From contig NZ_JARGDQ010000004.1 of assembly GCF_029210385.1 (NCBI RefSeq), positions 186,001-250,000 of the forward strand: 64,000 nucleotides of DNA. Direction: 5' to 3'. This document shows positions 34,232-43,504 of the stretch, one piece after another. The stretch's first letter is position 1, and each line of letters starts with the position of its first letter. Both the position numbers and the translations under genes were made by a program. The notes beneath the pieces are model-generated. The model made no database searches. It was not told the DNA's origin and worked only from the letters and a program-made list of their open reading frames with translations. This DNA is from Desulfurivibrio dismutans (GTDB lineage: Bacteria; Desulfobacterota; Desulfobulbia; Desulfobulbales; Desulfurivibrionaceae).

Positions 34232-36030
34232 ATTCATCAGTTATTGTAACCAAACCGTTTTCCGAGGAAGAAGATATCGCCACCATCAGCGGCAATACCG
34301 CCGGCCTGAAGCCGGTGCAGTTAAAGATGCTGGAACGCCTGGGACGGCGCCGGCTGGACCCCGACCATATCCTGACCCCGGAGCTGGCCCGCGCCTTGAG
34401 TGAGCTGTCCCGGGAGACCGGTCGGCAACTGGGGTTGATCATCGACCGCTCCGGGCAGGTGGAAATACTGCTGGTGGGGGATCATCGTTCCATCATGATT
34501 CCGGCCCTGCCCCAGAACCGGGCCACCGGCGCCCGGCTGCGGGGCCTGCGCTGCCTGCACACCCACCTGGGCGGCGAAAAGCTCACCCAGGACGACTTCA
34601 TGGACCTGCTCTTTCTGCGGCTGGACCTGATGAGCGTGCTGGAGGTCGATGCCGAGGGGCGGCCGGGCAAGCTGCACAGCGCCCATCTCAACCCCGGGGC
34701 CATGGCCGATCAGGAACCCGGTGCTGTCGGGGGGGCGGTTGTGGCTGATGCCGGTGCCGGCGGCCTTGATTCCGGGGTTGCGGGTTCCGCCGCCGGTACT
34801 CACGCGAAGGCGACGGTGCCGACGGCGGCCAACCCCTGGCTGGTGCTGCCGCCCCGGCAGGTTTCCCGGCAGCCGGATCAACTGCGGGAGCTGATCGCCT
34901 CCCTGGAGGCGGAGTTCAGCCGCCGCCGCCCGGTGCGCGAGGTGGACCGGGGGCGGGATCGGGCCATCCTGGTCAGCGTCAGCAGCGAACCCAAGTCCCG
35001 GGCCGCCGAGTCCATGGCCGAACTGAAAGAGCTGGCAAGCTCGGCCGGGGTGGTGGTGCTCGACGAGGTGATCCAGCGGCGGGACAAGATCAACCCCCGC
35101 CTGATCCTGGGCCGGGGCAAGCTGGGGGAGATCATGCTGCTGGCCCTGCAGACCGGCGCCAACCTGCTGATCTTCGACCAGGAGCTCAATCCCTCCCAGG
35201 TGCGTTCCATCACCGACCACAGCGAGTTGCGGGTGATTGACCGCACCCAGCTTATTCTGGATATCTTCGCCCGCCGGGCCCTGAGCCGGGAAGGGCGTTT
35301 GCAGATCGAAATGGCCCAGCTCAAGTACCTGCTGCCCCGGCTGGGCGCCCGTGATGACGCCCTGTCGCGGCTCACCGGCGGCATCGGCGGCCGGGGGCCG
35401 GGCGAGACCCGGCTGGAGATCGACCGCCGCCGCACCCGCGACCGGCTCACCAAGCTGGCCGCCAAGCTCAAGGCGGTGAGCCGGGAGCGCTATCAGCGCC
35501 GGGAGCGGCGGCGCAAAAAAGAGATTCCAGTGCTCTCTTTGGTGGGCTACACCAACGCCGGCAAGTCCACCCTGCTCAACGCCCTGACCGGCAGCGACAT
35601 CCTGGCTGAAGACCAGCTTTTCGCCACCCTGGACCCCACCAGCCGCCGCCTGCGTTTCCCGGAGGAGATGGAGGTGATTATCACCGACACGGTGGGTTTT
35701 ATCCGCCACCTGCCGGAAGAGTTGCTGCAGGCCTTCAAGGCCACCCTGGAGGAGCTGGGTGAGGCCGATGTGCTGATCCACGTGGTGGACATCAGCAACC
35801 CCCGTTTTGCCGACCATATCAAGGTGGTGGAGGAGCTGTTGCGGGAACTGGAGTTGGATCGGTTGCCCCGCCTCACCGTCTTCAACAAGGTGGATTTGCT
35901 GACCGACCCCTCCTGGGTGACCGAAGAGGCAGCCCGTTACGACGCGGTTGTGGTCAGCGCCCTGGACCGGGCCACTCTGCCGCCGCTGCTGGAAAAGGCG
36001 CGCCAGGCGGTGCTGAAAACCTGGTCGTAA
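34213..36030 (+). CDS. hflX: Ribosome-associated GTPase HflX with extended N-terminus
   Basis: HflX splits stalled or hibernating ribosomes. The 605 residues exceed the usual 400-450. Residues 1 to about 235 form an extra N-terminal region with a Gly/Ala-rich linker near 175-205. It is followed by the HflX core (ILVSVSSEP near 256), the GRGKLGEI and GGIGGRGPGETRLEIDRR motifs, and the GTPase domain with GYTNAGKST, DTVGF and NKVD. Extended forms are known in several anaerobes, and the extra domain's role is not settled. The ATG lies in a palindrome, and the TAA stop lies in hairpin M4. Confidence 0.93.
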   Translation: MDGLLADSSVIVTKPFSEEEDIATISGNTAGLKPVQLKMLERLGRRRLDPDHILTPELARALSELSRETGRQLGLIIDRSGQVEILLVGDHRSIMIPALPQNRATGARLRGLRCLHTHLGGEKLTQDDFMDLLFLRLDLMSVLEVDAEGRPGKLHSAHLNPGAMADQEPGAVGGAVVADAGAGGLDSGVAGSAAGTHAKATVPTAANPWLVLPPRQVSRQPDQLRELIASLEAEFSRRRPVREVDRGRDRAILVSVSSEPKSRAAESMAELKELASSAGVVVLDEVIQRRDKINPRLILGRGKLGEIMLLALQTGANLLIFDQELNPSQVRSITDHSELRVIDRTQLILDIFARRALSREGRLQIEMAQLKYLLPRLGARDDALSRLTGGIGGRGPGETRLEIDRRRTRDRLTKLAAKLKAVSRERYQRRERRRKKEIPVLSLVGYTNAGKSTLLNALTGSDILAEDQLFATLDPTSRRLRFPEEMEVIITDTVGFIRHLPEELLQAFKATLEELGEADVLIHVVDISNPRFADHIKVVEELLRELELDRLPRLTVFNKVDLLTDPSWVTEEAARYDAVVVSALDRATLPPLLEKARQAVLKTWS

Positions 36031-36074
36031 CGGTTCAGCCGTGCCGCAATCAGCGGTGCTGATGAACCGTTACG
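36026..36074. repeat. Palindromic element M4, containing the hflX stop codon
   Basis: CGTAACGGTTCA (36026-36037) pairs perfectly with TGAACCGTTACG (36063-36074), and an inner GTGCCGC/GCGGTGC stem with two wobbles continues the hairpin. The left arm differs from that of M1 by only a few bases (GTAAC-GTTCAGC-GTGCC-CA). M4 looks like M1 without the central insert. The TAA of hflX (36028-36030) lies inside the arm. Confidence 0.75.
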
Positions 36075-36080
36075 GATTAA

Positions 36081-36176
36081 TATTTATAGTTGTCGGCGTC
36101 GCAAAAAGCCGCGCCGCCGACTGGGCACGCTTCGTAACTCCTTGTTTTCGTGTTATCGACCAACACGTTTTGGCGG
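36081..36176 (-). repeat. Dispersed ~90-bp repeat, copy B (reverse orientation)
   Basis: Read on the minus strand from 36176 it runs CCGCCAAAACGTGTTGGTCG, then the GAAAACAAG, GTTACGAAGCGTGCCCAG and GGCGCGGC blocks shared with copy C at 48031. It ends in a perfect GTCGGCG/CGCCGAC hairpin. It lies directly beside element M4, between hflX and the DUF4390 gene. Confidence 0.75.
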
Positions 36177-36214
36177 TTTTTTGAGAGTTTCTCATAGTTG
36201 GAGGCATATTTTAA

Positions 36215-36775
36215 GTGCGTATTTTGTCGGGCCTTCTTTTGGTGCTGGCCGTTTTGTTTTGGTTGCCGACGCCGTCGACTGCCGATGAAGGGCGGATCGG
36301 TGAGGTGGTGGTTACCAACTCCAGCCGGGAGGTGCTGCTCTATTTCCAGCTCCGGGATTTTCTGACCCAGGAAATGGAAGAAGGGGTTCGCAGCGGTCTG
36401 CCCCTGACCATGACCTTCCTGGTTGAACTGCACCGGCAGCGCTGGGGCTGGCCAGACCGCAAACTGGCGGAACTGGAATTTACCCATGTGTTAAGCTATG
36501 ACAGCCTCAAGGATGAATATCGGGTGGTCCGGGAAGAGGAGAGCGGCCGGGTGAAAACCACCGGTTCACTGGCCGAGGCCCGGCGGGTGCTGGGACGGGT
36601 CAGCGGGCTGACGGTGCTGCCGCTGGCCGAGCTTGAAACCGGCCAGACCTATACCCTGCGAGTAAAAGCCCGGCTGGCGGAAAAGAGCCGACCGCCGCTG
36701 TTAAGCCGCCTGCTGCCTTTTCGGCGCCTGTGGAGCTTTGAAACCGATTGGCACAGTGTAGAATTCTATTACTGA
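36215..36775 (+). CDS. DUF4390 exported protein
   Basis: The 186-residue protein has a signal peptide (ILSGLLLVLAVLFWLPTPSTA, split here as residues 3-23), then a compact domain matching DUF4390, a family commonly found next to NtrY-type kinases in Desulfobacterota and beta-proteobacteria. Function is unknown; a periplasmic role with the kinase is an inference. The start is a GTG at 36215 with GGAGG ten bases upstream. Its TGA is followed after one base by the ntrY ATG, so the two genes are co-translated. Confidence 0.8.
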   Translation: MRILSGLLLVLAVLFWLPTPSTADEGRIGEVVVTNSSREVLLYFQLRDFLTQEMEEGVRSGLPLTMTFLVELHRQRWGWPDRKLAELEFTHVLSYDSLKDEYRVVREEESGRVKTTGSLAEARRVLGRVSGLTVLPLAELETGQTYTLRVKARLAEKSRPPLLSRLLPFRRLWSFETDWHSVEFYY

Positions 36776-36776
36776 G

Positions 36777-39023
36777 ATGACCGAGATTAACTACGAAGAT
36801 ATCCGCGAGGAGATTGTAGCCCAGGACCGTAAGCGCCGACGCCGGCGCCGCCGCTGGATTGTGCTGGCCCTGCTGGCCTTTTTCGGCCTGCTGACCTACT
36901 TTGAAACCCGGATCTTCGAATTCGGGGAGTTGGACCTGCCGGTCAGCGGCAATCTGTTGGTCTTTATCATGATCAACATCAATATCCTGCTGCTGGTGGC
37001 GGTGGTCTTTCTCGTGCTGCGCAGCCTGGTGGAACTTATTTTCGAACGCCGCCGCCGGGTGCTGGGTACCCGGTTACGCACCAAGATGGTTATCTCATTT
37101 GTTTCCCTCACCCTGATTCCCGCCGGCTTGCTGTTCTTTGTCGCCCTGCAGTTTATCTCCACCAGCATCGATTACTGGTTCAATATCAACGTGGAGCACT
37201 CACTGGAGGAATCCCTGGATCTGGCTCGGGATGTTTATCGGGATACCCGCACCGAAACGATACGGGAAGGGGAGGCAATTGCGGCACAGCTTCATTCCCG
37301 GCGCTATCCCTTCGGGCCGGATCGCATGGCTGAACAGTTTTTGCGCGATATCCTCAACAGCCACGGCTTGAGCGGCATTGAAATTATCGATGCCGAGCGC
37401 CGCACCCTGGCCGCCGCCTACCTGCCGGAATTGGCGACGGTCGGTCTGCCGGAGGTGCCCTCTGATCTGCTGCGCCAGGCCATGGCCGGCGAGAGCGGCT
37501 TGTCGGCGATTCAGGAGATCGGTGGCGGGGAGCTGGTCCGCAGCCTGACCCCCTTTGCCTGGCCCGGCCGGCAAGAGGAGCAGGCGGTCCTGGTGCTGTC
37601 CCGCCTGATTCCGGCGGAACGCCTGGAGCGGATGACCGCCATCTCTTCGGGCCTGGAAAGTTACCGGCAATTGATGCTTTTCCAGACTCCCATCAAGACC
37701 AGCCTGCTGGTAACCTTGCTCATCGTAACCCTGCTCATTGTCTTTTGCGCCATCTGGTTCGGTTTTTATGTGGCCTCCGGGCTCACCGGGCCGATCCGCA
37801 AGCTGGCCGAGGCCACCCGGCGGGTGGCCGACGGGGACCTGGAATTCGAGCTGGAAAAAACCTCCGGCGATGAAATGGGCACCCTGGTGGATTCCTTTAA
37901 TCGGATGACCCGGGACCTGCTCACCAGCCGCCGCCAGATCGAACAGAACGCCCAGGAGTTGGACCGGCGCCGCCGCTACACCGAAACCATTCTCCAGAAC
38001 GTGGCCGCCGGGGTCATTTCCCTGGACGATTCCGGCCGGGTGATTACCATCAACCGCTTCGCCGAAGAGCTGCTCAAGGTACGGCAGAAGGAGATCGTCG
38101 GTCGCCATTACCGGGCCATTCTGCACCGGCAACACCTCAAGGTGCTGGAGGGTTTTCTGCAGGAGCTGGCCCGTTCCGGCAAAAACTCCATCCAGCGGCC
38201 TCTGCGCCTGACTGTGGGGGAGGAGATTTTGTCGCTGCGCATCAACTTTACCCGCCTCTACGACGAAGAGGGGCGTCCTTTAGGGGTGGTGCTGGTGTTC
38301 GACAACCTGAGCGAACTGGAGAAGGCCCAGCGGATGGCGGCCTGGCGGGAGGTGGCCCGCAGCATCGCCCACGAGGTGAAAAACCCGCTCACCCCCATTC
38401 AGCTCTCCGCCCAGCGGTTGCGCAAAAAGTACCTGGAACGGCTGGCCGGTGATAATGAGGTTTTTGATCTGTGTACCCGCACCATCATCAGCCAGGTGGA
38501 GGAACTGCAGCGGCTGGTCAGTGAATTTTCCAACTTTGCCCGGATGCCGGCCATTGAGAAAAGCCCCAACGATCTGGTGGCCATGGTGGACGAAGTGCTG
38601 GTGCTTTATCGCGAGGGGCACAAAGAGATCAGCTTCAGCCGGGAAGGGGAGGAAGCGCTGCCGCTGCTGTTCGACCCCAAGCAAATTAAGCGGGTGCTGA
38701 TCAACCTGCTGGACAACGCGGTGGCGGAAGTGCCGGCGGGTGAAGGCGAGATCAAGGTGGTACTGGCACGGGACGGGGAACGCGGGGTGGCGGTGTTGGA
38801 GGTTCAGGACAATGGGTCGGGGGTGAAGGATGAAGACAAGCTGCGCCTTTTTGAACCCTATTTTTCCACCAAAAAGGCCGGCACCGGCCTGGGGCTGGCC
38901 ATTGCCAGCACCGTGGTCAGCGACCATGGCGGCGCCATCCGAGTGCGGGACAACCAGCCCCACGGGGCCTGCTTTGTGGTAGAACTGCCCTTGAGCGAGG
39001 ATGCGGAACCGGAAAATGTGTAA
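36777..39023 (+). CDS. ntrY: NtrY-type sensor histidine kinase
   Basis: The 748-residue kinase has three N-terminal membrane segments (about 26-44, 60-83 and 107-130), an extracytoplasmic domain, a fourth segment near 307-332, HAMP (about 333-388), PAS (about 405-510), HisKA with the phospho-acceptor His532 in SIAHEVKNPLTP, and HATPase with DNGSGVKD and GTGLGLAI. NtrY works with NtrX in nitrogen, redox or envelope regulation. The matching regulator is not adjacent: two c-di-GMP/HDOD genes intervene before the NtrX-like gene at 42100. Confidence 0.9.
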   Translation: MTEINYEDIREEIVAQDRKRRRRRRRWIVLALLAFFGLLTYFETRIFEFGELDLPVSGNLLVFIMININILLLVAVVFLVLRSLVELIFERRRRVLGTRLRTKMVISFVSLTLIPAGLLFFVALQFISTSIDYWFNINVEHSLEESLDLARDVYRDTRTETIREGEAIAAQLHSRRYPFGPDRMAEQFLRDILNSHGLSGIEIIDAERRTLAAAYLPELATVGLPEVPSDLLRQAMAGESGLSAIQEIGGGELVRSLTPFAWPGRQEEQAVLVLSRLIPAERLERMTAISSGLESYRQLMLFQTPIKTSLLVTLLIVTLLIVFCAIWFGFYVASGLTGPIRKLAEATRRVADGDLEFELEKTSGDEMGTLVDSFNRMTRDLLTSRRQIEQNAQELDRRRRYTETILQNVAAGVISLDDSGRVITINRFAEELLKVRQKEIVGRHYRAILHRQHLKVLEGFLQELARSGKNSIQRPLRLTVGEEILSLRINFTRLYDEEGRPLGVVLVFDNLSELEKAQRMAAWREVARSIAHEVKNPLTPIQLSAQRLRKKYLERLAGDNEVFDLCTRTIISQVEELQRLVSEFSNFARMPAIEKSPNDLVAMVDEVLVLYREGHKEISFSREGEEALPLLFDPKQIKRVLINLLDNAVAEVPAGEGEIKVVLARDGERGVAVLEVQDNGSGVKDEDKLRLFEPYFSTKKAGTGLGLAIASTVVSDHGGAIRVRDNQPHGACFVVELPLSEDAEPENV

Positions 39024-39060
39024 AAAACCTTTTATTTTTGAGCGAGGTCCCATATATTCA

Positions 39061-39088
39061 TTGCTAGATTGGATGTTCCAGCTATAAA
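39061..39088 (+). promoter_or_regulatory. Putative promoter of the GGDEF/EAL-HDOD pair
   Basis: TTGCTA (39061-39066), a 16-base spacer and TATAAA (39083-39088) suggest the pair has its own promoter rather than depending on the ntrY transcript. Confidence 0.45.
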
Positions 39089-39187
39089 GTTTGCTTCGAT
39101 GCCCGACAGGTCTTGATTTCAAAGCAGTCCAGTCCCCAGACGTCCGGCCGGTGGCGACAATTTTTTATTTTTAGGAAAATTGGGAAG

Positions 39188-41011
39188 ATGACTTTGGATC
39201 AGTTGTGTGCCATGGAAATTTGTGTGGTGGACGAAGACCCGATCAGGGCCGAAAGGCTGAGCTCTCTGCTGCGCGATAAGGGTGGCTTCCGGTCCGTCAG
39301 CTGGGTTGATTCCCAGGAGTCATTGAAACAGCGTCTTACTCCCGCCAGTCCGTTTGACCCCCCCACGCCCTTGCAGTTGGCCCTGTTAAGCGACTCCTTT
39401 GCCATGGGCGATGTGCTGTCGGTTTGCCGGATGCTGGATGAGAAAGGTACCACTTCGGTGCTGATGGCGGATGAAGGTGAAACTTGGCGCGGCGTTGAGG
39501 CCAGTCGGGTTTTTGATGCCGGGGCAGTGGATATATTGTTTCGGCCCTGGTCCGATTCCGAAGTGGTGCCGAGGATTTCCCTGGCACTGCGCGTACATCA
39601 GGAGAGGATGACCCGTCGTCAACGGGAAGTTCGCCTGGAAGAAGAACTGGCGGAACGCCGGGTGATGGAGGCGCGGCTGAAATACCGGGTGGGGCATGAT
39701 GAACTTACCGGGTTGGCCAATCGTGGTCGTCTTGAAGGGGTGCTGGAACTGGCCCTGATCAAGGCACAGAATTTTAACCGACCCGGCGCTCTGCTTTACC
39801 TTGATATCGACCAATTCAAGTTGGTTAACGATACCGAAGGGCATGAGTCTGGTGACAAGCTGCTCAGCGGGGTGGCCGGGATTTTGCGGCGCCGAGTGCA
39901 GCCACGCCATCTGGCCGTTCGCATCGGCAGCGACGAATTTGCCGTGCTGCTGGAGAACACCTCGTCCACGGTTGCCCTGCAGTTGGCTGAAGACCTGAGG
40001 GAGGCGTTGCACGATTATCGTTTCGAGGGTCGTCTGGGTTGCTACAACCTGGGGGCGAGTATCGGGGTGGCGCTGCTGTTGCCGAGCGAGAAACTGGAAG
40101 CCGGTGAGCTGCTATCGCGGGCCGATCAGGCCTGCCACGTGGCCAAGAAGCGAGGCCGCAACCGGGTTCACTGTTATGATGCGGCGGATCCGGAAGTGGT
40201 GGGGCTGAAGCGTGACGCGACCTGGGTTCCAATGCTGAGGGAAGCCTTGCGCAATGGCAGTTTTACCCTGGAGTTCCAACCCATCGTGCGGGCCCGGGAC
40301 GGCGCCTGCAGCCATTATGAAGCCTTGATCCGGCTGGTGGAGAACGGTGAGATGCATGCCCCGGGGGAATTTATTCCCTCGGCGGAACGGATGGGGCTGA
40401 TCCACCAGGTCGATCTCTGGGTGGTGGAGGCGGCGGTTGACCGGCTGGCGACCATACACCAGGTTGATGACCAGGAGCCGATCTGCATGAGCATCAATCT
40501 CTCGGCCTATGCTTTTCGTAACCCTGTCCTGATGCCTTTGCTGGAGCGAAAGCTGGAAATGACCGGGATCTCACCGCGGCGTTTGATGTTTGAAATTACC
40601 GAAACGGCGGCGGTAACTCAGTTGGAACAGACCCGGGAACTGGTGGAGCGCATGCGCACCCTTGGCTGCCGTTTTGCGCTTGATGATTTTGGATCAGGTT
40701 TTGCCACTTTTAACTACCTGAAGCATTTTCCGGTGGATGTGCTTAAGATTGACGGTACCTTCGTGGTTAATATGCTTAAAAACCCAACCGATGAGTTACT
40801 GGTACGGTCCATGGTGAATGTGGCCCACAGCCTGGATAAGAAAGTGATCGCCGAGTTCGTTGAGGATGAAGCGACGGCTGTGCGTCTGCGGGAGATAGGT
40901 GTTGATTATCTCCAGGGTTTTTACCTGGGTCGGCCGCAGTCGCAGATAAAGCCGATGCATTCTCCGGCATTCTCCGGCGTGGCCGCTGCCGCTGCCGGGA
41001 CAGGAAGTTGA
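39188..41011 (+). CDS. GGDEF-EAL protein with N-terminal receiver-like domain
   Basis: The 607-residue protein has a receiver-like domain (VVDEDPIRAERLSSLLRD at the start) whose phosphorylation site appears lost: LALLSDSF stands where LLD is expected. The GGDEF domain has GSDEF in RIGSDEFAVLLE, a variant still active in some cyclases. The EAL domain keeps YEALIRL, DDFGSGFATFNYL and the KIDG motif, so phosphodiesterase activity is plausible. Start ATG 39188 has AGGAAA nine bases upstream; an upstream TTG would add an unconserved leader. It lies between ntrY and ntrX with an HDOD gene. Confidence 0.85.
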   Translation: MTLDQLCAMEICVVDEDPIRAERLSSLLRDKGGFRSVSWVDSQESLKQRLTPASPFDPPTPLQLALLSDSFAMGDVLSVCRMLDEKGTTSVLMADEGETWRGVEASRVFDAGAVDILFRPWSDSEVVPRISLALRVHQERMTRRQREVRLEEELAERRVMEARLKYRVGHDELTGLANRGRLEGVLELALIKAQNFNRPGALLYLDIDQFKLVNDTEGHESGDKLLSGVAGILRRRVQPRHLAVRIGSDEFAVLLENTSSTVALQLAEDLREALHDYRFEGRLGCYNLGASIGVALLLPSEKLEAGELLSRADQACHVAKKRGRNRVHCYDAADPEVVGLKRDATWVPMLREALRNGSFTLEFQPIVRARDGACSHYEALIRLVENGEMHAPGEFIPSAERMGLIHQVDLWVVEAAVDRLATIHQVDDQEPICMSINLSAYAFRNPVLMPLLERKLEMTGISPRRLMFEITETAAVTQLEQTRELVERMRTLGCRFALDDFGSGFATFNYLKHFPVDVLKIDGTFVVNMLKNPTDELLVRSMVNVAHSLDKKVIAEFVEDEATAVRLREIGVDYLQGFYLGRPQSQIKPMHSPAFSGVAAAAAGTGS

Positions 41012-41018
41012 GGTTTTC

Positions 41019-41891
41019 ATGTCCTACTTACATGCTTCTGACAGCTCTTTCAATTTTGCCCCTCCGCCGCTTTCGCCGCGGGATTTGGTGCGTGGAGAAA
41101 TAACGCTGTCCTCTTTGCCCGCTTTGTACCATGAGCTGAACCGGGTGCTTGAAACTCCCGGCAACGACGCTCAGGATGCCGCGCAGGTAATCGAGCGGGA
41201 CCCGGCCCTTGCCGCCCGTTTGCTGGCTCTGACAAACAGCGCCTATTTCGGGCTGGTCCGCCGGGTGGATACCGTTGCCCATGCCATTACCCTGATAGGG
41301 CTGCAGGAGCTTCGCACCTTGGTTTTGACCATGGTGGTGGTTGAAAAATTTAAAGGGTTGCCTAACGATTTGGAGGACATGACCAGCTTCTGGCGCCAAA
41401 GCATGGTCTGTGCCCTGGTCGCGCGTGGGCTTTCGTTAAAAGCCGGTCGGGCATCAACAGCTGGACGGCTGTTCAGTGCCGGTCTGTTGCACCGGGTTGG
41501 AGACCTGTTGATTTTTCGCCGTTTACCGGAGTTGGCTCATCAGGCTTTTTTGCGTCGTCGCGATAATGGCTTCCCTCTCTGGGAGGCCGAGCAGCAGTTG
41601 CTGGGGCTTGATTATGGCGTGGTAGGTGCGGCGCTGGCCGAATTTTGGCGTTTTCCGCCGGAACTGGTCGAGTTGCTTGCTTTTCAGCAGCAGCCGGCAA
41701 AGGCCAAGATTTGTCAGCGGCATTGCGCCTTGCTTTGTCTGGCGGTCAATGCTGCCCATGGCAGGGATGTGCCGCTGGGGGACGCCAGTTGGAGATTGGC
41801 CGAGGTCAGCCCGCAAGTCTTGGCCGGAGTCCGGGTCGAGTCGGATCGGCAGGTGGCGGAGGTTGCCAGAGTATACGGCATCTCTTGTTAA
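41019..41891 (+). CDS. HDOD-domain protein
   Basis: The 290-residue protein is a single HDOD domain: SSLPALYHELNRVL, VIERDPALAARLLALTNSAY, AITLIGLQELRTLVL and the GRLFSAGLLHRVGDLLIFR helix. HDOD proteins resemble HD phosphohydrolases but usually lack the catalytic residues, and they act as adaptors in c-di-GMP and other signalling circuits. It follows the GGDEF/EAL gene by seven bases and almost certainly shares its transcript. The 208 bases after it, before ntrX, hold only a weak TTGACA-like match at 42063. Confidence 0.88.
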   Translation: MSYLHASDSSFNFAPPPLSPRDLVRGEITLSSLPALYHELNRVLETPGNDAQDAAQVIERDPALAARLLALTNSAYFGLVRRVDTVAHAITLIGLQELRTLVLTMVVVEKFKGLPNDLEDMTSFWRQSMVCALVARGLSLKAGRASTAGRLFSAGLLHRVGDLLIFRRLPELAHQAFLRRRDNGFPLWEAEQQLLGLDYGVVGAALAEFWRFPPELVELLAFQQQPAKAKICQRHCALLCLAVNAAHGRDVPLGDASWRLAEVSPQVLAGVRVESDRQVAEVARVYGISC

Positions 41892-42099
41892 TCCTCTCAT
41901 CGTTTGCTTTACTGTCCTTTTTCCTTCTGTTCTGCCTGTCATCATCCGCGGTGTTTTCGTAAAGTGACCAACTCAAAGAGCAGGGCCGACTCCGGCATGG
42001 CCAAGTGGCCAGGATTCTGTTGTCGTCGCGCCTGTTTTGGTAACCGTGGCCGTTCGGGCGGCTTGACAGATTATGGCTGGTGGCAGTAGAGGGTAAAGG

Positions 42100-43491
42100 A
42101 TGAAAACAGAACCGCAGCGTCGCATATTGGTGGTTGATGATGAGGCAGGGATTCGTGAGGCCCTGGCCGGGATCCTGGCCGACGAGGGATTTGTCTCGTT
42201 AACGGCCGAAAATGGCGAAAAAGGTTTGGCGGTGCTGGAAATTGAACCAGTGGATCTGGTGCTGCTGGATATCTGGATGCCGGGGGTTGACGGCATGGAG
42301 ATCCTGGCCCGACTGAGGGACTGGTATCCCCGACTGCCGGTGATCATGATTTCGGGGCACGGCACCATCGAAACCGCTGTACAGGCAACCCGCATGGGGG
42401 CCTATGACTTCATCGAAAAACCACTCTCCTATGACAAGGTGATTCTGGCCATCAACAACGCCCTGCGTCTTTCCCGGCTGGAAGACGAAAACTTTATTTT
42501 CCGGCAGCAGATTAAGCAGCATGTGCTTACCGGCGAATCGGAGCCTATCCGGCAACTTCGACGACATATCGAGCGGGTGGCGCCCACCGATGCCTGGGTG
42601 CTGATCCGTGGTGAGCATGGTACCGGCAAAGAGTTGGTGGCCCAGACCATTCACCGGCTTTCGCCGGCGGCCAGCCAGCCCATGGTGGAACTCAACTGCG
42701 CGGCGATTCCCGAAGAGCTGATCGAATCGGAACTGTTCGGGCATGAAAAAGGTTCCTTCACCGGCGCCGCCACCGCCAAACGGGGCAAATTCGATCTGGC
42801 CGACGGCGGCCTGCTTTTCCTGGATGAAATCGGCGATATGAGCCTGAACACTCAGGCTAAGATCCTGCGGATTCTGCAGGAGCAGAAATTTGAGCGGGTG
42901 GGGGGAGCGAAAACCATTGAGGTCGACGTCAGGGTGCTGGCGGCCACCAACAAAAATCTGGAAGAGGAGATCGAGAAGGGTAATTTCCGGGCCGATCTTT
43001 TTTATCGCCTGAATGTGGTGCCGATCTTTGTGCCGCCGCTGCGGCAGCGGCGTGAAGATATCGGGTTGCTGGTGGCCGACTTTACGGCGGAATTCAAGCA
43101 CAAAGGCCTGGGTGGCAAGGAGTTCACGCCCGAAGCAGTGGCGGTGATGCGTGAGTACGGCTGGCCGGGCAATGTGCGGGAGTTGCGCAATTTCGTGGAG
43201 CGGACCCTGATCATGAGCCCCGAGGATATAATCAAAGCCGGCATGGTGCGCCAGTTGCTGGGCTTGTCCGAATCGGTGGATGGGGCGGCGGCGGAGGCGG
43301 GAGTGCCGACCGATCTGGCGGCCTTTCTAAAGTTCAATTACAAAGACGCCAAACGCTCTTTTGAACGGGAATATTTAAGGATGTGCCTGGCTGCCAACAA
43401 TGGTAATATCTCCCAGACTGCGGAACAGATTGGTCTGGAGCGCAGTCATTTGCATAAGAAAGTTAAGATGTTGGAGCTTGAACCGGAATAA
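42100..43491 (+). CDS. NtrX/NtrC-type sigma-54 response regulator
   Basis: The 463-residue regulator has a receiver domain with phospho-acceptor Asp57 in [10 protein letters not shown], an AAA+ domain with GEHGTGKE (171-178), the sigma-54 contact loop as GSFTGA (218-223, usual GAFTGA), and a Fis-type HTH at the end ([19 protein letters not shown]). It is the probable partner of NtrY at 36777, although about 3 kb of other genes separates them. A ClpX-like gene follows 13 bases downstream. Confidence 0.92.
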   Translation: MKTEPQRRILVVDDEAGIREALAGILADEGFVSLTAENGEKGLAVLEIEPVDLVLLDIWMPGVDGMEILARLRDWYPRLPVIMISGHGTIETAVQATRMGAYDFIEKPLSYDKVILAINNALRLSRLEDENFIFRQQIKQHVLTGESEPIRQLRRHIERVAPTDAWVLIRGEHGTGKELVAQTIHRLSPAASQPMVELNCAAIPEELIESELFGHEKGSFTGAATAKRGKFDLADGGLLFLDEIGDMSLNTQAKILRILQEQKFERVGGAKTIEVDVRVLAATNKNLEEEIEKGNFRADLFYRLNVVPIFVPPLRQRREDIGLLVADFTAEFKHKGLGGKEFTPEAVAVMREYGWPGNVRELRNFVERTLIMSPEDIIKAGMVRQLLGLSESVDGAAAEAGVPTDLAAFLKFNYKDAKRSFEREYLRMCLAANNGNISQTAEQIGLERSHLHKKVKMLELEPE

Positions 43492-43504
43492 GGATTGTTT
43501 TGTT

